A DNA stretch of 47,500 nucleotides from an uncultured Alphaproteobacteria bacterium (GTDB lineage: Bacteria > Pseudomonadota > Alphaproteobacteria > HIMB59 > GCA-002718135). The stretch is from NCBI GenBank assembly GCA_902572735.1, contig CACGGX010000010.1, positions 1-47,500 of the forward strand, in the 5' to 3' direction. Each line of letters starts with the position of its first letter. The stretch's first letter is position 1. Positions 36,672-45,416 of this stretch are shown one piece after another. The position numbers and the translations under genes were made by a program. Below the pieces are notes generated by a model. The model did not search any database. It worked only from the letters and a program-made list of their open reading frames with translations, and had not been told where the DNA came from.

Positions 36672-37864
36672 ATATTTCAAATTTAAAATCAAGATTTCCT
36701 GTATTCAAAAAAAATCCTAATCTAGTTTTTTTAGATACCGCTGCTTCAGCATTAAAAGTTGATGAAATGATTGAAGCCACCAATAACTGTTACACAAATG
36801 AATATGCAAATATTCATAGAGGCAATTATGAATTAAGTTCAAAGTTAACAAAAAAATTTGAAAATGCTCGAAATAAAGTTGCAGATTATTTAAATACATC
36901 TGAAAAAAATATTATTTTTGTTAAAAGCGCAACTGAGGGTATAAATTTAATCGCATCTTGTATGTCTAAAAGATTTTTAGAAGATGGTGACGAAATAATC
37001 TTAAGTTATCTTGAACACCATGCTAATTTGATACCTTGGCATTTAATCGAAAAAAAAATAAAAATTACTCCTCTCGGACTAAACAAAAATAGTGAAATTA
37101 ATTACGATGAATTAAATGATAAAATTAATTCAAAAACTAAATTAATTACATTAACCCACATGTCAAATGTTACAGGATCAATAACAAATTTTGATACAGT
37201 AAAAGAAATTGCCAAAAAAAAGAATATACCAATACTATTAGATGGTTGTCAATTTGCTCCTCATAAAAAAGTTAATCTAAAAGATTTAGATCCTGATTTC
37301 TATGTTTTTTCTGCACATAAAATGTATGGACCTTCAGGTCTGGGTATACTTTATATGAAAGATAAGTGGATAGATGAATTTACTCCTTACCAAGGGGGAG
37401 GGCAAATGATTGACGATGTAGATATTGATAAAAGCACATATGCAAATGGTTATGAAAAATTTGAGGCAGGTACTCCTCCTATTGCACCAGTTATAGGTTT
37501 CTCTTCTTCATTAAATTTTATGGATGAAGTTGATCCAAATGTTATTTATGACCATGAAATGAAACTTCATAATTATGCATATGAAAAACTTTCAAAATTC
37601 AATAATATTAAAATATATGGATCAAATAAAAATAAAGGTGCAATCATTTCTTTTAATATTGAAGGAGTACATAATTCTGATTTAGGTGCAATGTTAGATA
37701 AAAAAAATATAGCAATAAGAACTGGACATCATTGTTGCCAACCTCTTATGAAACAATTTAATGTTACTGGAACTTCTAGAATATCATTTGGTGTATATAA
37801 TACAAAGGATGATGTTGATTATTTAGTAGACAGCATTCATGAAATAACAAAAATATTATTATAA
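36668..37864 (+). CDS. sufS: Cysteine desulfurase SufS
   Basis: 398 residues, class V aminotransferase fold. PLP-binding Lys in VFSAHKMYGPSGLGILY near 219; catalytic Cys in RTGHHCCQPLMKQF near 358; opening FPVFKKNPNLVFLDTAASALK. It takes sulfur from cysteine as a persulfide for SufB. No sufE or sufU gene is in the window. It is the only cysteine desulfurase seen here and may also supply MnmA; that is inference. Confidence 0.95.
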   Translation: MNISNLKSRFPVFKKNPNLVFLDTAASALKVDEMIEATNNCYTNEYANIHRGNYELSSKLTKKFENARNKVADYLNTSEKNIIFVKSATEGINLIASCMSKRFLEDGDEIILSYLEHHANLIPWHLIEKKIKITPLGLNKNSEINYDELNDKINSKTKLITLTHMSNVTGSITNFDTVKEIAKKKNIPILLDGCQFAPHKKVNLKDLDPDFYVFSAHKMYGPSGLGILYMKDKWIDEFTPYQGGGQMIDDVDIDKSTYANGYEKFEAGTPPIAPVIGFSSSLNFMDEVDPNVIYDHEMKLHNYAYEKLSKFNNIKIYGSNKNKGAIISFNIEGVHNSDLGAMLDKKNIAIRTGHHCCQPLMKQFNVTGTSRISFGVYNTKDDVDYLVDSIHEITKILL

Positions 37865-37867
37865 CTA

Positions 37868-38254
37868 ATGGAAGAAAAACAATTAGAAGATTTTTTACCA
37901 GATAAAAACACAAGTTATATAAAAAAATTCAACAATAAAAATAACAACATTAAAATTAAACAAGAACAAGTCATAGAGTGTATTAGGACTGTCGTTGATC
38001 CAGAAATACCAGTCAACTTATATGATTTAGGTTTAATATACGAAATTAAGATTAATGATAAAAACGACATTAAAATTAAAATGACACTAACTAATCCGAA
38101 CTGCCCTGTTGCAGGAAGTATGCCCGAAAATGTAGGAAAATCAGTTGAAAAATTGTCAAACATAAATTCTATAGAAGTTTCTTTAGTTTGGCATCCTCAA
38201 TGGCACAAAGATTTAATGTCTGAAGAAGCAAAACTTGCTTTAGATATATTTTAA
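37868..38254 (+). CDS. sufT: SufT-type Fe-S assembly factor (DUF59/MIP18 family)
   Basis: 128 residues. After a hydrophilic N-terminal 35 residues, the DUF59 core is complete: VIECIRTVVDPEIPVNLYDLGLIYEI, then MTLTNPNCPVAGSMPENV with the conserved Cys, and VSLVWHPQWHKDLMSEEAKLALDIF. SufT assists maturation of Fe-S proteins. Typical position in alphaproteobacterial suf operons. Three bases after sufS. Confidence 0.92.
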   Translation: MEEKQLEDFLPDKNTSYIKKFNNKNNNIKIKQEQVIECIRTVVDPEIPVNLYDLGLIYEIKINDKNDIKIKMTLTNPNCPVAGSMPENVGKSVEKLSNINSIEVSLVWHPQWHKDLMSEEAKLALDIF

Positions 38255-38274
38255 ATTAATTTATAAGAAGTAAT

Positions 38275-38610
38275 ATGAATAATTTATTATCTGTAACTTC
38301 TAATGCTACTGATCAAATTAAAAAAATCATGTCTAGTGCGCCAGAAGGAATGGATTCTATTGTTATTGGTGTCGATAAAGCTGGTTGTAGTGGATATTCT
38401 TATAAGCTAGATTTTGGGAACTCAAAGAATTTAAAAAATTTTGAAATTATTGATCAAGATGGAGCAAAAATTCTAATCGATCCAAAAGCTACAATGTTTT
38501 TATTAGGATCAATAATGGATTATAGAACTGATCAACTTTCTTCAAGATTTGTTTTTGATAACCCAAATGAAAAAAGTACATGTGGATGCGGTGAATCATT
38601 TTCTATTTAA
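38275..38610 (+). CDS. sufA: A-type Fe-S carrier (SufA/IscA family)
   Basis: 111 residues. Conserved cysteines: one in VDKAGCSGYSYKLDF near residue 40 and the C-terminal CGCGESF pair near 105-107; these hold iron or a cluster for transfer to target proteins. Last recognisable gene of the suf operon; AGAAG lies 6 bases before the ATG and may be its ribosome binding site. The SGNH gene follows after 11 bases, so transcripts may read on. Confidence 0.93.
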   Translation: MNNLLSVTSNATDQIKKIMSSAPEGMDSIVIGVDKAGCSGYSYKLDFGNSKNLKNFEIIDQDGAKILIDPKATMFLLGSIMDYRTDQLSSRFVFDNPNEKSTCGCGESFSI

Positions 38611-38621
38611 ATTAAAAATAG

Positions 38622-39860
38622 ATGATATTAATTAAGAAATTTTTCTCAATATTTAGTTACCTTTTTTTTATCATATTATTTACTATTATTTTTTTTGAAA
38701 CAACTGGCCTCATATATGAGAAATTATATACTGATTTAAAAGTAACTCCGTATTCAACTGATTATAATGAATTAAAGAAACTATCTAATTTATACGATAC
38801 AAATTACGATTTTAAGAATCATTCTGATAGCTTACAAAAACTATATCAACTTTTAGAGTTTGATTACTATAAACATTATAGATTACCGAGAAATTTCTCA
38901 TCTAAATATATAAATACAAATTATGATAGATTAAGAGTAACCAAAAATTATGAAAAAAAACAAGATCATGAAACAATAAAAATAGGTTTTTTTGGTGGTT
39001 CAACAATGTTTGGGATTGGAAGTGAGTCAGATAATGAAACCATACCTAGTTTAGTTTCAAAATTATTAAATCAAAATAATTCAAATTTTAATTTTGAAAT
39101 TTTTAATTTTGGAGTAAATGGCTATAACAACTCTCAAGAAATATTATACTTTCTTGAAATATACAAAAATTATGATTTTGATTTTGTGTTTTTTTATGAT
39201 TTTGTCAATGAGAGTATTCATATAAGTCATAATGAGGCTTTAAAGGCCGGTTATTTAAGGTCTGATAATTTTTTGACACCTATAGCTCAATGGGAATTAA
39301 TTGTTAAATTTCTAAAAACTCATAATAATGCATACTTATTTATTGATTTAGTAAATAATAGATCATTTACAGTAAAAATATTTAGGAAAATTTTATCTTA
39401 TTTTAATTTATTAAATAAAACCGGTTTTGATATTCCAAAACAAACAGAATTAGATGTTAAAGAAACTGATAAATATTCTAACTATGATTTTTTAATTAAG
39501 AGACTAATTAATATATACGTAAGAAACATGGAAATAATTTACTCAATAAGTCAGATAGAGAAAATCAATGCGTATTTCATATTACAGCCAAGTCTATATA
39601 CTAAAAAAAATCTAAGTGATTTTGAAAAAAATAGTATTTACAATAGTAAAAATTTTGAATGGAGAAGGCAAATTGAGTCACGTGTATATAATGAAGCAAA
39701 AAAAATTGAATATCCTTATAAAGTTAATGATTTTACATCAATATTTGATAATTTTAGCTCAACAATCTTTATAGATGATCATCATATTTCAAAAAAAGGC
39801 TCTCAAATAATCTCAGAAAAATTAGTAAAAATAATTCTAAATGATTTACAATATAATTAA
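38622..39860 (+). CDS. Membrane-anchored SGNH-hydrolase-like protein
   Basis: 412 residues. One N-terminal membrane helix (about 6-30) places the rest in the periplasm. SGNH blocks are recognisable: FFGGSTMFGIGS (block I, Ser near 128), IFNFGVNGYNNSQE (block II/III Gly and Asn), VFFYDFVNES, and DDHHISKKGSQIISEKL near the C-terminus (block V Asp/His). Such proteins add or remove acyl groups on surface glycans, but the substrate cannot be read from sequence. Marked Phe/Ile/Asn/Lys bias and low conservation compared with the preceding suf genes. Begins the accessory island. Confidence 0.7.
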   Translation: MILIKKFFSIFSYLFFIILFTIIFFETTGLIYEKLYTDLKVTPYSTDYNELKKLSNLYDTNYDFKNHSDSLQKLYQLLEFDYYKHYRLPRNFSSKYINTNYDRLRVTKNYEKKQDHETIKIGFFGGSTMFGIGSESDNETIPSLVSKLLNQNNSNFNFEIFNFGVNGYNNSQEILYFLEIYKNYDFDFVFFYDFVNESIHISHNEALKAGYLRSDNFLTPIAQWELIVKFLKTHNNAYLFIDLVNNRSFTVKIFRKILSYFNLLNKTGFDIPKQTELDVKETDKYSNYDFLIKRLINIYVRNMEIIYSISQIEKINAYFILQPSLYTKKNLSDFEKNSIYNSKNFEWRRQIESRVYNEAKKIEYPYKVNDFTSIFDNFSSTIFIDDHHISKKGSQIISEKLVKIILNDLQYN

Positions 39861-39885
39861 CTATTTCTTATTTATTAATATTAAT

Positions 39886-39891
39886 TATAAG
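39886..39891 (+). promoter_or_regulatory. Possible -10 element of the tRNA-Met gene
   Basis: TATAAG ends 12 bases before the mature tRNA, the same hexamer seen upstream of the initiator tRNA gene. No convincing -35 element is found at 16-18 bases (the region reads ATTTCT). Confidence 0.35.
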
Positions 39892-39903
39892 AATAACTTT
39901 TAC

Positions 39904-39980
39904 GGCGGAGTAGCTCAGTTGGTCAGAGCGCACGGCTCATATTCGTGATGTCGGGGGTTCAAATCCCTCCTCCGCTACCA
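39904..39980 (+). tRNA. tRNA-Met (CAT), elongator
   Basis: 77 bases folding as a cloverleaf: acceptor GGCGGAG with CTCCGCT (one G-U at the top), D stem GCTC/GAGC, anticodon stem CACGG/TCGTG around loop CTCATAT, T stem GGGGG/CCCTC with TTCAAAT loop, A73 and encoded CCA (39978-39980). The paired 1-72 end and acceptor sequence match elongator tRNA-Met of Alphaproteobacteria rather than the initiator. A tRNA-Ile read after lysidine modification also has CAT; the acceptor sequence makes Met more likely. Confidence 0.9.
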
Positions 39981-40055
39981 CCATTTTTTATAAGTCTTAT
40001 AATTAAATCACAATAGAATTGAAATTTAAAAAAATTTGAACTAAATTAATCTATA

Positions 40056-41015
40056 TTAATTTATGCATTTTATAATTTTATCTAAAATTATTTTATAACC
40101 ATTATTATTATAAAAGTGCACATCATCACTAAAAATTCTTTCTTCATAATTTTTAAATAATAATCTTCCATCGATAAAATTACATTTGTTATTGTAGTTT
40201 ATATTAATTAATTGTTTAGATATAAAGTTGTAACTTTCTATTACAAAATTTTTTCTATAATCGTAATGAGTGAATAATTTCTCTTTTGGAGATTTTAAAT
40301 TTTTAAATTCTATATGTGGTTGTAAGACGTGTATAAATTGGCTCCCATAAGATTCTGCAATTAATTTTATTTTAAATAATGTATTAACATAATTTTCTAA
40401 AAATGATTTTTTATCTTCAAAGTTATAAATTTTCTTTCTTTCAAAATATCGGACAAGAGAATTATAAAATTGTGAATTTTGTAATAACCAAATAACAGGT
40501 CCAAAATATGGTTTAGTTAACAATATTGAGTAAGTTTCATTTAATAGAAATTTACCATGTGTTTCTTGTCTCAAACTATGGATTATATCATTTGCACCAT
40601 CAATGTTTATTACCAAATCTGGTTTTATTTTATCAATATGTAAAATTAAACTTATCATTTGTTGATGACTAACATAACCACCAAAAGCTAAATTATAAAC
40701 TGAAGTATCCAAATTCAATTTTTTTAAAAAATCTTCTTTTATTATCTTATCTGGAAATAACTCCGCAGTTGATCCACCTATTATTAGTATCTTATAATTT
40801 GATTTTATTTTATTAATATCTTCTATTTTTTTATCCCAATCTATACCATACATAACAAAAGGTTGATAAATTAAATTTGCCTGCCTTTCTTTTAAGCCTG
40901 CAGTAGAATTACCAATATAAAAATTTAAAAAAATTCTAGTAATGATTTCGATAAGAACTAATAAAAATATTAAAATAAGTATATTAACAAATAATATATT
41001 CAAAAATCTTTTCAC
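40056..41015 (-). CDS. Membrane-anchored SGNH-hydrolase-like protein
   Basis: 319 residues. N-terminal membrane helix at about 6-30, then a periplasmic SGNH fold: ILIIGGSTAELFP (block I, Ser near 82), YNLAFGGYVSHQQ (block II Gly), INIDGANDIIHS (block III Asn), and SDDVHFYNNNGYKII at the C-terminus (block V Asp and His). It is clearly a distinct gene from the SGNH gene at 38622, and the two converge on the tRNA-Met gene. Similar proteins are recalled beside carbamoyltransferase/SxtJ genes in other bacteria. Probably acts on a cell-surface glycan. Confidence 0.72.
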   Translation of the reverse strand: MKRFLNILFVNILILIFLLVLIEIITRIFLNFYIGNSTAGLKERQANLIYQPFVMYGIDWDKKIEDINKIKSNYKILIIGGSTAELFPDKIIKEDFLKKLNLDTSVYNLAFGGYVSHQQMISLILHIDKIKPDLVINIDGANDIIHSLRQETHGKFLLNETYSILLTKPYFGPVIWLLQNSQFYNSLVRYFERKKIYNFEDKKSFLENYVNTLFKIKLIAESYGSQFIHVLQPHIEFKNLKSPKEKLFTHYDYRKNFVIESYNFISKQLININYNNKCNFIDGRLLFKNYEERIFSDDVHFYNNNGYKIILDKIIKCIN

Positions 41016-41140
41016 AAAAAAACTATTTAATTTAATATTTAATAAAAAACAATGTAGAATGAGAAAAGCTAAACAAATTATGATTTATTATTTAAATTTA
41101 TTTTATCTATGAAAATTTTAAAGATAGTGTATTATTTGTC

Positions 41141-41878
41141 ATGGCATCTATACTATATAGAGTTTTAATATTATTATTATTATCTACAATAATTATTTTA
41201 AATTTATTTATTGCTGAAAAATCTAATCTAACTAATTTTTTAAATTTAGAAAAATTAAAAAATATTACTCAGATTGAAGAAAAAAATCAAGCATCTAAAA
41301 AAATAGATTACATAATAAACGATCAAATAATTGATTTATTGAAACAAGGTGGTAATACAATTTTTATACGACATTCTCATAAAATTTCTAATGATTTTCA
41401 ACAGGGTTTTGATGTTTTAGAAATGAATGGTTATAAAACTAATTATATTAAAAAAAATAATTGCCTTACATTAAGAGGTAAAGAAGAAGCTAAATTTATT
41501 GGACTGATTTTTAAGAAATTAAATATTCCTATAGATAAAGTGTATACAAGTCCTATCTGTAGATGTTTAGAGACAGCTAACATAGCTTTTGGTAAATATG
41601 AAAAAGTAGATTACTTAGCCTATGACTCAATAACAAATAGAAATAATAGTAAAAAAATAAAAAAATTAAAAAAAGAAATTTTTTTTACTTCTCCAAAAGA
41701 AAATTTTAATAAAGTCATTGTTGCTCATGGAAGTACACCTAGAGAGGTGGGTATTAATCTGCCTGCCCTTGGTCAGTCTGGATTATTAATATATAACAAT
41801 GACTCAAATAGTGTTAAGGCCACGATTGAATTTAATGAACTGATGCATACTTTTTATAATATACAAAATTTTGAATAA
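41141..41878 (+). CDS. Membrane-anchored histidine phosphatase family protein
   Basis: 245 residues. An N-terminal hydrophobic helix (about 5-25) is either an uncleaved anchor or a signal. The phosphatase core follows: LLKQGGNTIFIRHSHKI with the phospho-accepting His (RHS in place of the usual RHG), LTLRGKEEAKFIGLIFKKLNIP, VYTSPICRCLETANIAFGK, and VAHGSTPREVG with the second catalytic His near 200. The family dephosphorylates many small molecules and proteins; Ais, which acts on LPS core heptose phosphate, is a periplasmic relative in the same fold. Substrate unknown. Monocistronic. Confidence 0.8.
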   Translation: MASILYRVLILLLLSTIIILNLFIAEKSNLTNFLNLEKLKNITQIEEKNQASKKIDYIINDQIIDLLKQGGNTIFIRHSHKISNDFQQGFDVLEMNGYKTNYIKKNNCLTLRGKEEAKFIGLIFKKLNIPIDKVYTSPICRCLETANIAFGKYEKVDYLAYDSITNRNNSKKIKKLKKEIFFTSPKENFNKVIVAHGSTPREVGINLPALGQSGLLIYNNDSNSVKATIEFNELMHTFYNIQNFE

Positions 41879-42207
41879 AGACTTTATTTAACTCATATAT
41901 TGAAGATTAAAGTAGAATTTATTATTTTTAATTAAAAAAAAATAGTAATTTTAATTATTTAGTATTTATTTCTATTTTTATTTTTGTAATCATTACGTGA
42001 GTAGACTTTTTTTAAAAAGAATGAATTTTATTTATCGCGAGCATTTCTTACTAGGTCAAATCGCATATTCATAAATTGATAATTTCAATTATCTGATGTG
42101 AACTTCAATAAAAAATATATGTAAAAATAAAAATTAATAAAAACATAAAACAAAATAATAAAGAATTAATTGATATTTTCGCATTTTGCATCTATAAGCC
42201 ATTTGAT
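41879..42207 (+). other. Intergenic stretch upstream of tRNA-fMet
   Basis: 329 bases, extremely AT-rich. It holds the tRNA-fMet promoter at its right end. A short open frame (GTG at 41997 to TAA at 42074, 25 codons) has no recognisable product. No clear terminator hairpin for the phosphatase gene was seen. Confidence 0.6.
42170..42198 (+). promoter_or_regulatory. Promoter of the initiator tRNA gene
   Basis: TTGATA (42170-42175), exactly 17 bases, TATAAG (42193-42198). Transcription would begin near 42205, three bases before the mature tRNA. Good match to a sigma-70 promoter with ideal spacing. Confidence 0.65.
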
Positions 42208-42284
<77 letters not shown>

Positions 42285-42548
42285 AATTACATATTAATTT
42301 AACTTGATAATTAACTTAAATTTAACCCATAGCCAAACTTGATATAAAAGCATATATCATATAAATATTTTGTGTAAGTGATTTCATGGCATATAATTTG
42401 TCCATCTACAAATTTATAACTACATATTAATTTTTTTTTAATTTTCAAAAATCAGTTATTTTTTTAATAACATTAATCCTATTAGAATTAAAATTTTAAA
42501 TACTACTGAGGTATTAATTAAAATAAATTTACAAATTTTTTGGAGATA

Positions 42549-44381
42549 TCAATCTAATTCAAATTGTGATCTATAATCAACTAAATTTTTTCTATCCTCA
42601 TTTTTTTTCTCAATTATACAATTTCCTATGACCAAAACATCTAAATTTGTACCCATGAAACATTTGTAGGCATCCTCAGGATTATTTACTATTGGCTCAC
42701 CTCTAATATTAAATGAAGTATTTACTAACATTGGACAACCGGTAAGCTCTTTAAAAGATCTTATTAAAGAATAAAATTTTGGATTTATATTTTTGTCAAC
42801 TGTTTGCACTCTTGCCGAATTATCAACGTGAGTAATTGCGGGGACTAAAGATCTCTTAATACCTAATTTATCAATTCCTTTCAAATTTAAATCACTATTT
42901 GATATTTTTATTAATTTATCTTTTTTTAATTGAGCAACCAATAGCATGTATGGAGAATCTTTTTCTAAATCAAACCATTCTTTTAAATCTTCTTTAATTA
43001 TTGCTGGAGCAAAGGGTCTAAAGCTCTCTCTAAATTTGATTTTTAAGTTTAATTCCCTTTGCATTTTGTCTGATCTTGGATCTGCAAGTATTGATCTACA
43101 ACCAAGTGCTCTTGGTCCAAATTCCATTCTACCTTGAAACCAGCCAATAGCTTTTCCTTCTGATAAAAATTTTGCTGTTTTTTCTATAATCAATTTTTCA
43201 TCAAATACTTTAAAATCTGCATTTAGTTGATTAAGTTTTATTTCAATCTCTTCTTGTTTATATGATGTTCCCAATAAAGATCCATTCATTGAATCATTTT
43301 TGTTTATTTTTCTGTCATTATTTAAATGCATGTGCCAAACATTTAATGCTGATCCTATACATCCACCAGCATCTCCTGATGCTGGTTGTATCCAAATATT
43401 TGAGAATTCTTTGCTTTCAATTATTTTGCTATTTGCTACACAATTTAAAGCTACCCCACCAGCCAAGCATAGATTTTCTGAATCATATCTTTTTCTAAGA
43501 TACCTTATTATTTTCAATATAATTATTTCAGTAACTTTTTGTATTGATGATGCTAAATTTAAATATTCAGTTTTAAAGCTTTCATTACTTTCTTTTATTT
43601 TTAAATTAAATAAATCTGCAAAATTACTATTAGTCATAGTTAAACCAGTTGTATAATTAAAATATTTTTGATTGAGTCTAAAAGAGCCATCATCTTTCAA
43701 ATCAATAAGCTTTTCTAAAATATCATCTACATAAGTTGGTTCACCGTATGGTGCCAAACCCATTAATTTATATTCTCCACTATTAACTTTAAAACCTAAA
43801 AAAAATGTAAATGCGGAATAAAGTAACCCTAATGAATGTGGAAAATTTATTTCCTTATCTATTTTTATAATATTATCTTTTCCATAACCAAAGGTAGTTG
43901 TTGGCCACTCTCCAACTCCATCTAGAGTTAATATAACTGCTTCTTTGAATGGTGATGGAAAAAATGCACTTGCAGCATGACTAAAATGATGCTCGCTAAA
44001 CAAAATTTTATTTTTATCAATTTTTTTACTTGAAAATTTTTTTAATTCATCAATTATTAATTTTTTTTGAAAAAGTTTATCTCTTAGCCATATAGGCATA
44101 GAGGTTTTAAAAGATAAAAAACCTCTAGGTGCTTTAGCAACATATGTCTCTAGTAATCTCTCAAATTTTAAGAATGGTTTTTCATAAAATACTACATAAT
44201 CAATTTCATCTAAACTTAGGTTATATTTTTTTAATATATATCCAATTGAATGAAGTGGAAAATTACTATCGTGTTTTATTCTAGTAAATCTTTCCTCTTG
44301 TACTGCTTCAGTGATTACCCCATTTTCTAAAAGACAGGCAGCACTATCATGATAAAAGCAAGATAAGCCTATTATTTTCAT
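42549..44381 (-). CDS. Carbamoyltransferase (NodU/CmcH family)
   Basis: 610 residues. The N-terminal ASKHA-like kinase fold opens with IIGLSCFYHDSAACLLENG and QEERFTRIKHDSNFP and has HHFSHAASAF near 130, VILTLDGVGEW near 148 and ENLCLAGGVALNCVANSKI near 305. The C-terminal domain has IGWFQGRMEFGPRALGCRSILADPR near 412-436 and FRPFAPAI, ending with NTSFNIRGEPIV. These enzymes move a carbamoyl group from carbamoyl phosphate to a sugar or small-molecule hydroxyl, via carbamoyl-AMP. DUF5989 and SxtJ genes lie just upstream on the same strand, as in other bacteria (recalled). The acceptor is unknown; a surface glycan is my best guess. Confidence 0.92.
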   Translation of the reverse strand: MKIIGLSCFYHDSAACLLENGVITEAVQEERFTRIKHDSNFPLHSIGYILKKYNLSLDEIDYVVFYEKPFLKFERLLETYVAKAPRGFLSFKTSMPIWLRDKLFQKKLIIDELKKFSSKKIDKNKILFSEHHFSHAASAFFPSPFKEAVILTLDGVGEWPTTTFGYGKDNIIKIDKEINFPHSLGLLYSAFTFFLGFKVNSGEYKLMGLAPYGEPTYVDDILEKLIDLKDDGSFRLNQKYFNYTTGLTMTNSNFADLFNLKIKESNESFKTEYLNLASSIQKVTEIIILKIIRYLRKRYDSENLCLAGGVALNCVANSKIIESKEFSNIWIQPASGDAGGCIGSALNVWHMHLNNDRKINKNDSMNGSLLGTSYKQEEIEIKLNQLNADFKVFDEKLIIEKTAKFLSEGKAIGWFQGRMEFGPRALGCRSILADPRSDKMQRELNLKIKFRESFRPFAPAIIKEDLKEWFDLEKDSPYMLLVAQLKKDKLIKISNSDLNLKGIDKLGIKRSLVPAITHVDNSARVQTVDKNINPKFYSLIRSFKELTGCPMLVNTSFNIRGEPIVNNPEDAYKCFMGTNLDVLVIGNCIIEKKNEDRKNLVDYRSQFELD

Positions 44382-44716
44382 TCTTGGTTTTTGATTATTT
44401 TTACTAGAACACTTTTATTTGAAAAAGTTATATATTGATAGTCAATTTTATTTTTTTGTTATTTTTTTCGTATAATTGATCTCAATAAAATTTATTATAA
44501 TCTAAAATTTTATATTGTTGTGTAATAATGATAGTGCTTTAGTACTTTGAAATCTTCTTCAATAAAAGATCGGCTACCCCTGTATTAGAAAAAAAAATTA
44601 ATATTTATTTGTAAAAAATCCTTTTTATAAATTTAATAATTTAACTTTATTCCCTTATTTTCGATTTTTTAAATTTTCAAAAATATTATTTCCAAAATTT
44701 TTATTTAAATTAATTC
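44382..44716 (-). other. Intergenic stretch between carbamoyltransferase and DUF5989 genes
   Basis: 335 bases without a convincing gene, mostly A/T runs. A short GC-richer patch around 44568-44590 (GATCGGCTACCCCTG) and a small hairpin AGTGC-TTTA-GTACT (44533-44546) stand out. It may hold the 5' leader of the carbamoyltransferase mRNA; no clear promoter can be assigned by eye. Confidence 0.5.
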
Positions 44717-44866
44717 TTAAAAAAGAGTATATACAAATGGAGCAATAGCTGAACCTTGACTTAAAACAATCAAAAGACCAAACATAAATAGAACTATTAT
44801 TATTGGCATTAACCAATATTTTTTTCTATTCATAAGAAATTTAATAAATTCTATAAAAAAATTCAT
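44717..44866 (-). CDS. DUF5989 family small membrane protein
   Basis: 49 residues. A short amphipathic start (FFIEFIKFLMNRKKYW) leads into one membrane helix, LMPIIIVLFMFGLLIVLSQG, then the conserved ending SAIAPFVYTLF. This matches the DUF5989 family as I recall it, a tiny protein found with SxtJ and carbamoyltransferase genes. Its ATG overlaps the stop of the SxtJ gene by one base, so translation is coupled. Function unknown. Confidence 0.85.
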   Translation of the reverse strand: MNFFIEFIKFLMNRKKYWLMPIIIVLFMFGLLIVLSQGSAIAPFVYTLF

Positions 44867-45270
44867 TAAAATTGATCTTTCATATCATTCATTTGATTTA
44901 TTCTTTTAACCCAATAGCTTTTATATTTTTTTCCTGTTTTTTCATTAAGTAAATCCTTACCAATAAATCTCATAAATAACCCTATTGGTGTAACTAATAA
45001 GATGAATATTAAAAAAAGAATAATTGGAGATACAATCATTCCTAATAAAATTCCAAATTTTGACCAAACAAGATTTGGAATTTTAAATATCGAGGGCATA
45101 ACGAATGAAAAAAATAAGAAAAATAATGATGTGCAAAAAAAGATAATTGAATAGAAATCTTTAGTTTTTAAGTAAAAATATATTGCTAAAATGGCGAAAA
45201 AAACTGAAAAAACAATACCAAAGTTCTTCTCACTTCCAATTTTAATTGTTGAATAACTTTTTATCTCCAT
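44866..45270 (-). CDS. SxtJ-family membrane protein
   Basis: 134 residues with three or four membrane helices (about 15-33, 38-58, 68-88 and 90-113). The C-terminal VTPIGLFMRFIGKDLLNEKTGKKYKSYWVKR is characteristic of the family named after SxtJ of the saxitoxin cluster; outside toxin clusters it is widespread next to carbamoyltransferases. It likely forms a membrane unit with the DUF5989 protein. No toxin-pathway gene (e.g. sxtA type) is in the window, so the name does not imply saxitoxin. Confidence 0.82.
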   Translation of the reverse strand: MEIKSYSTIKIGSEKNFGIVFSVFFAILAIYFYLKTKDFYSIIFFCTSLFFLFFSFVMPSIFKIPNLVWSKFGILLGMIVSPIILFLIFILLVTPIGLFMRFIGKDLLNEKTGKKYKSYWVKRINQMNDMKDQF

Positions 45271-45387
45271 ATTCTGAGCTCTAATTTATAAAGCTTTTTT
45301 TTTATATGATTCTATCTATATGTATAATGCTTATAACAAAACTAAAATATCAACAGAATTCTGGGAAAAATTAATTTTTTTTATGGT

Positions 45388-45416
45388 TTGACAAGGTATT
45401 TTTATACTATTATAGG
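45388..45416 (+). promoter_or_regulatory. rrn operon promoter
   Basis: TTGACA (45388-45393), 17 bases, TATAGG (45411-45416), with perfect -35 and ideal spacing. Transcription would start near 45423, giving a leader of about 230 bases before 16S. The GGCAC discriminator just after the -10 is GC-rich for this DNA, as at growth-rate-controlled stable-RNA promoters. Confidence 0.7.

Noticed and set aside
38602..38622. TCTATTT/AAATAGA inverted repeat after sufA as a terminator
   Set aside because: All A/T pairs except one, no following T-run, and it overlaps the next gene's start; unlikely to end transcription.
39971..40000. TTATAAG-T-CTTATAA inverted repeat after tRNA-Met as a terminator
   Set aside because: The repeat has almost no loop and only A/T pairs; stability would be low and the T-run is upstream, not downstream, on the plus strand.
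41955..42074. Open frame of about 39 codons ending ...FIYREHFLLGQIAYS, with a GTG at 41997
   Set aside because: No ATG near its start, Phe/Tyr-rich as expected by chance from T-runs, no recognisable family and no neighbour coupling.
44533..44595. Small hairpin and GC-richer patch upstream of the carbamoyltransferase gene, considered as a riboswitch or small RNA
   Set aside because: Only a 5-pair stem and no match to any riboswitch consensus known to me; kept only as a note in the intergenic entry.
44717..45270. SxtJ homology as a sign of saxitoxin synthesis
   Set aside because: The family is widespread outside toxin clusters and none of the core toxin genes is present here.
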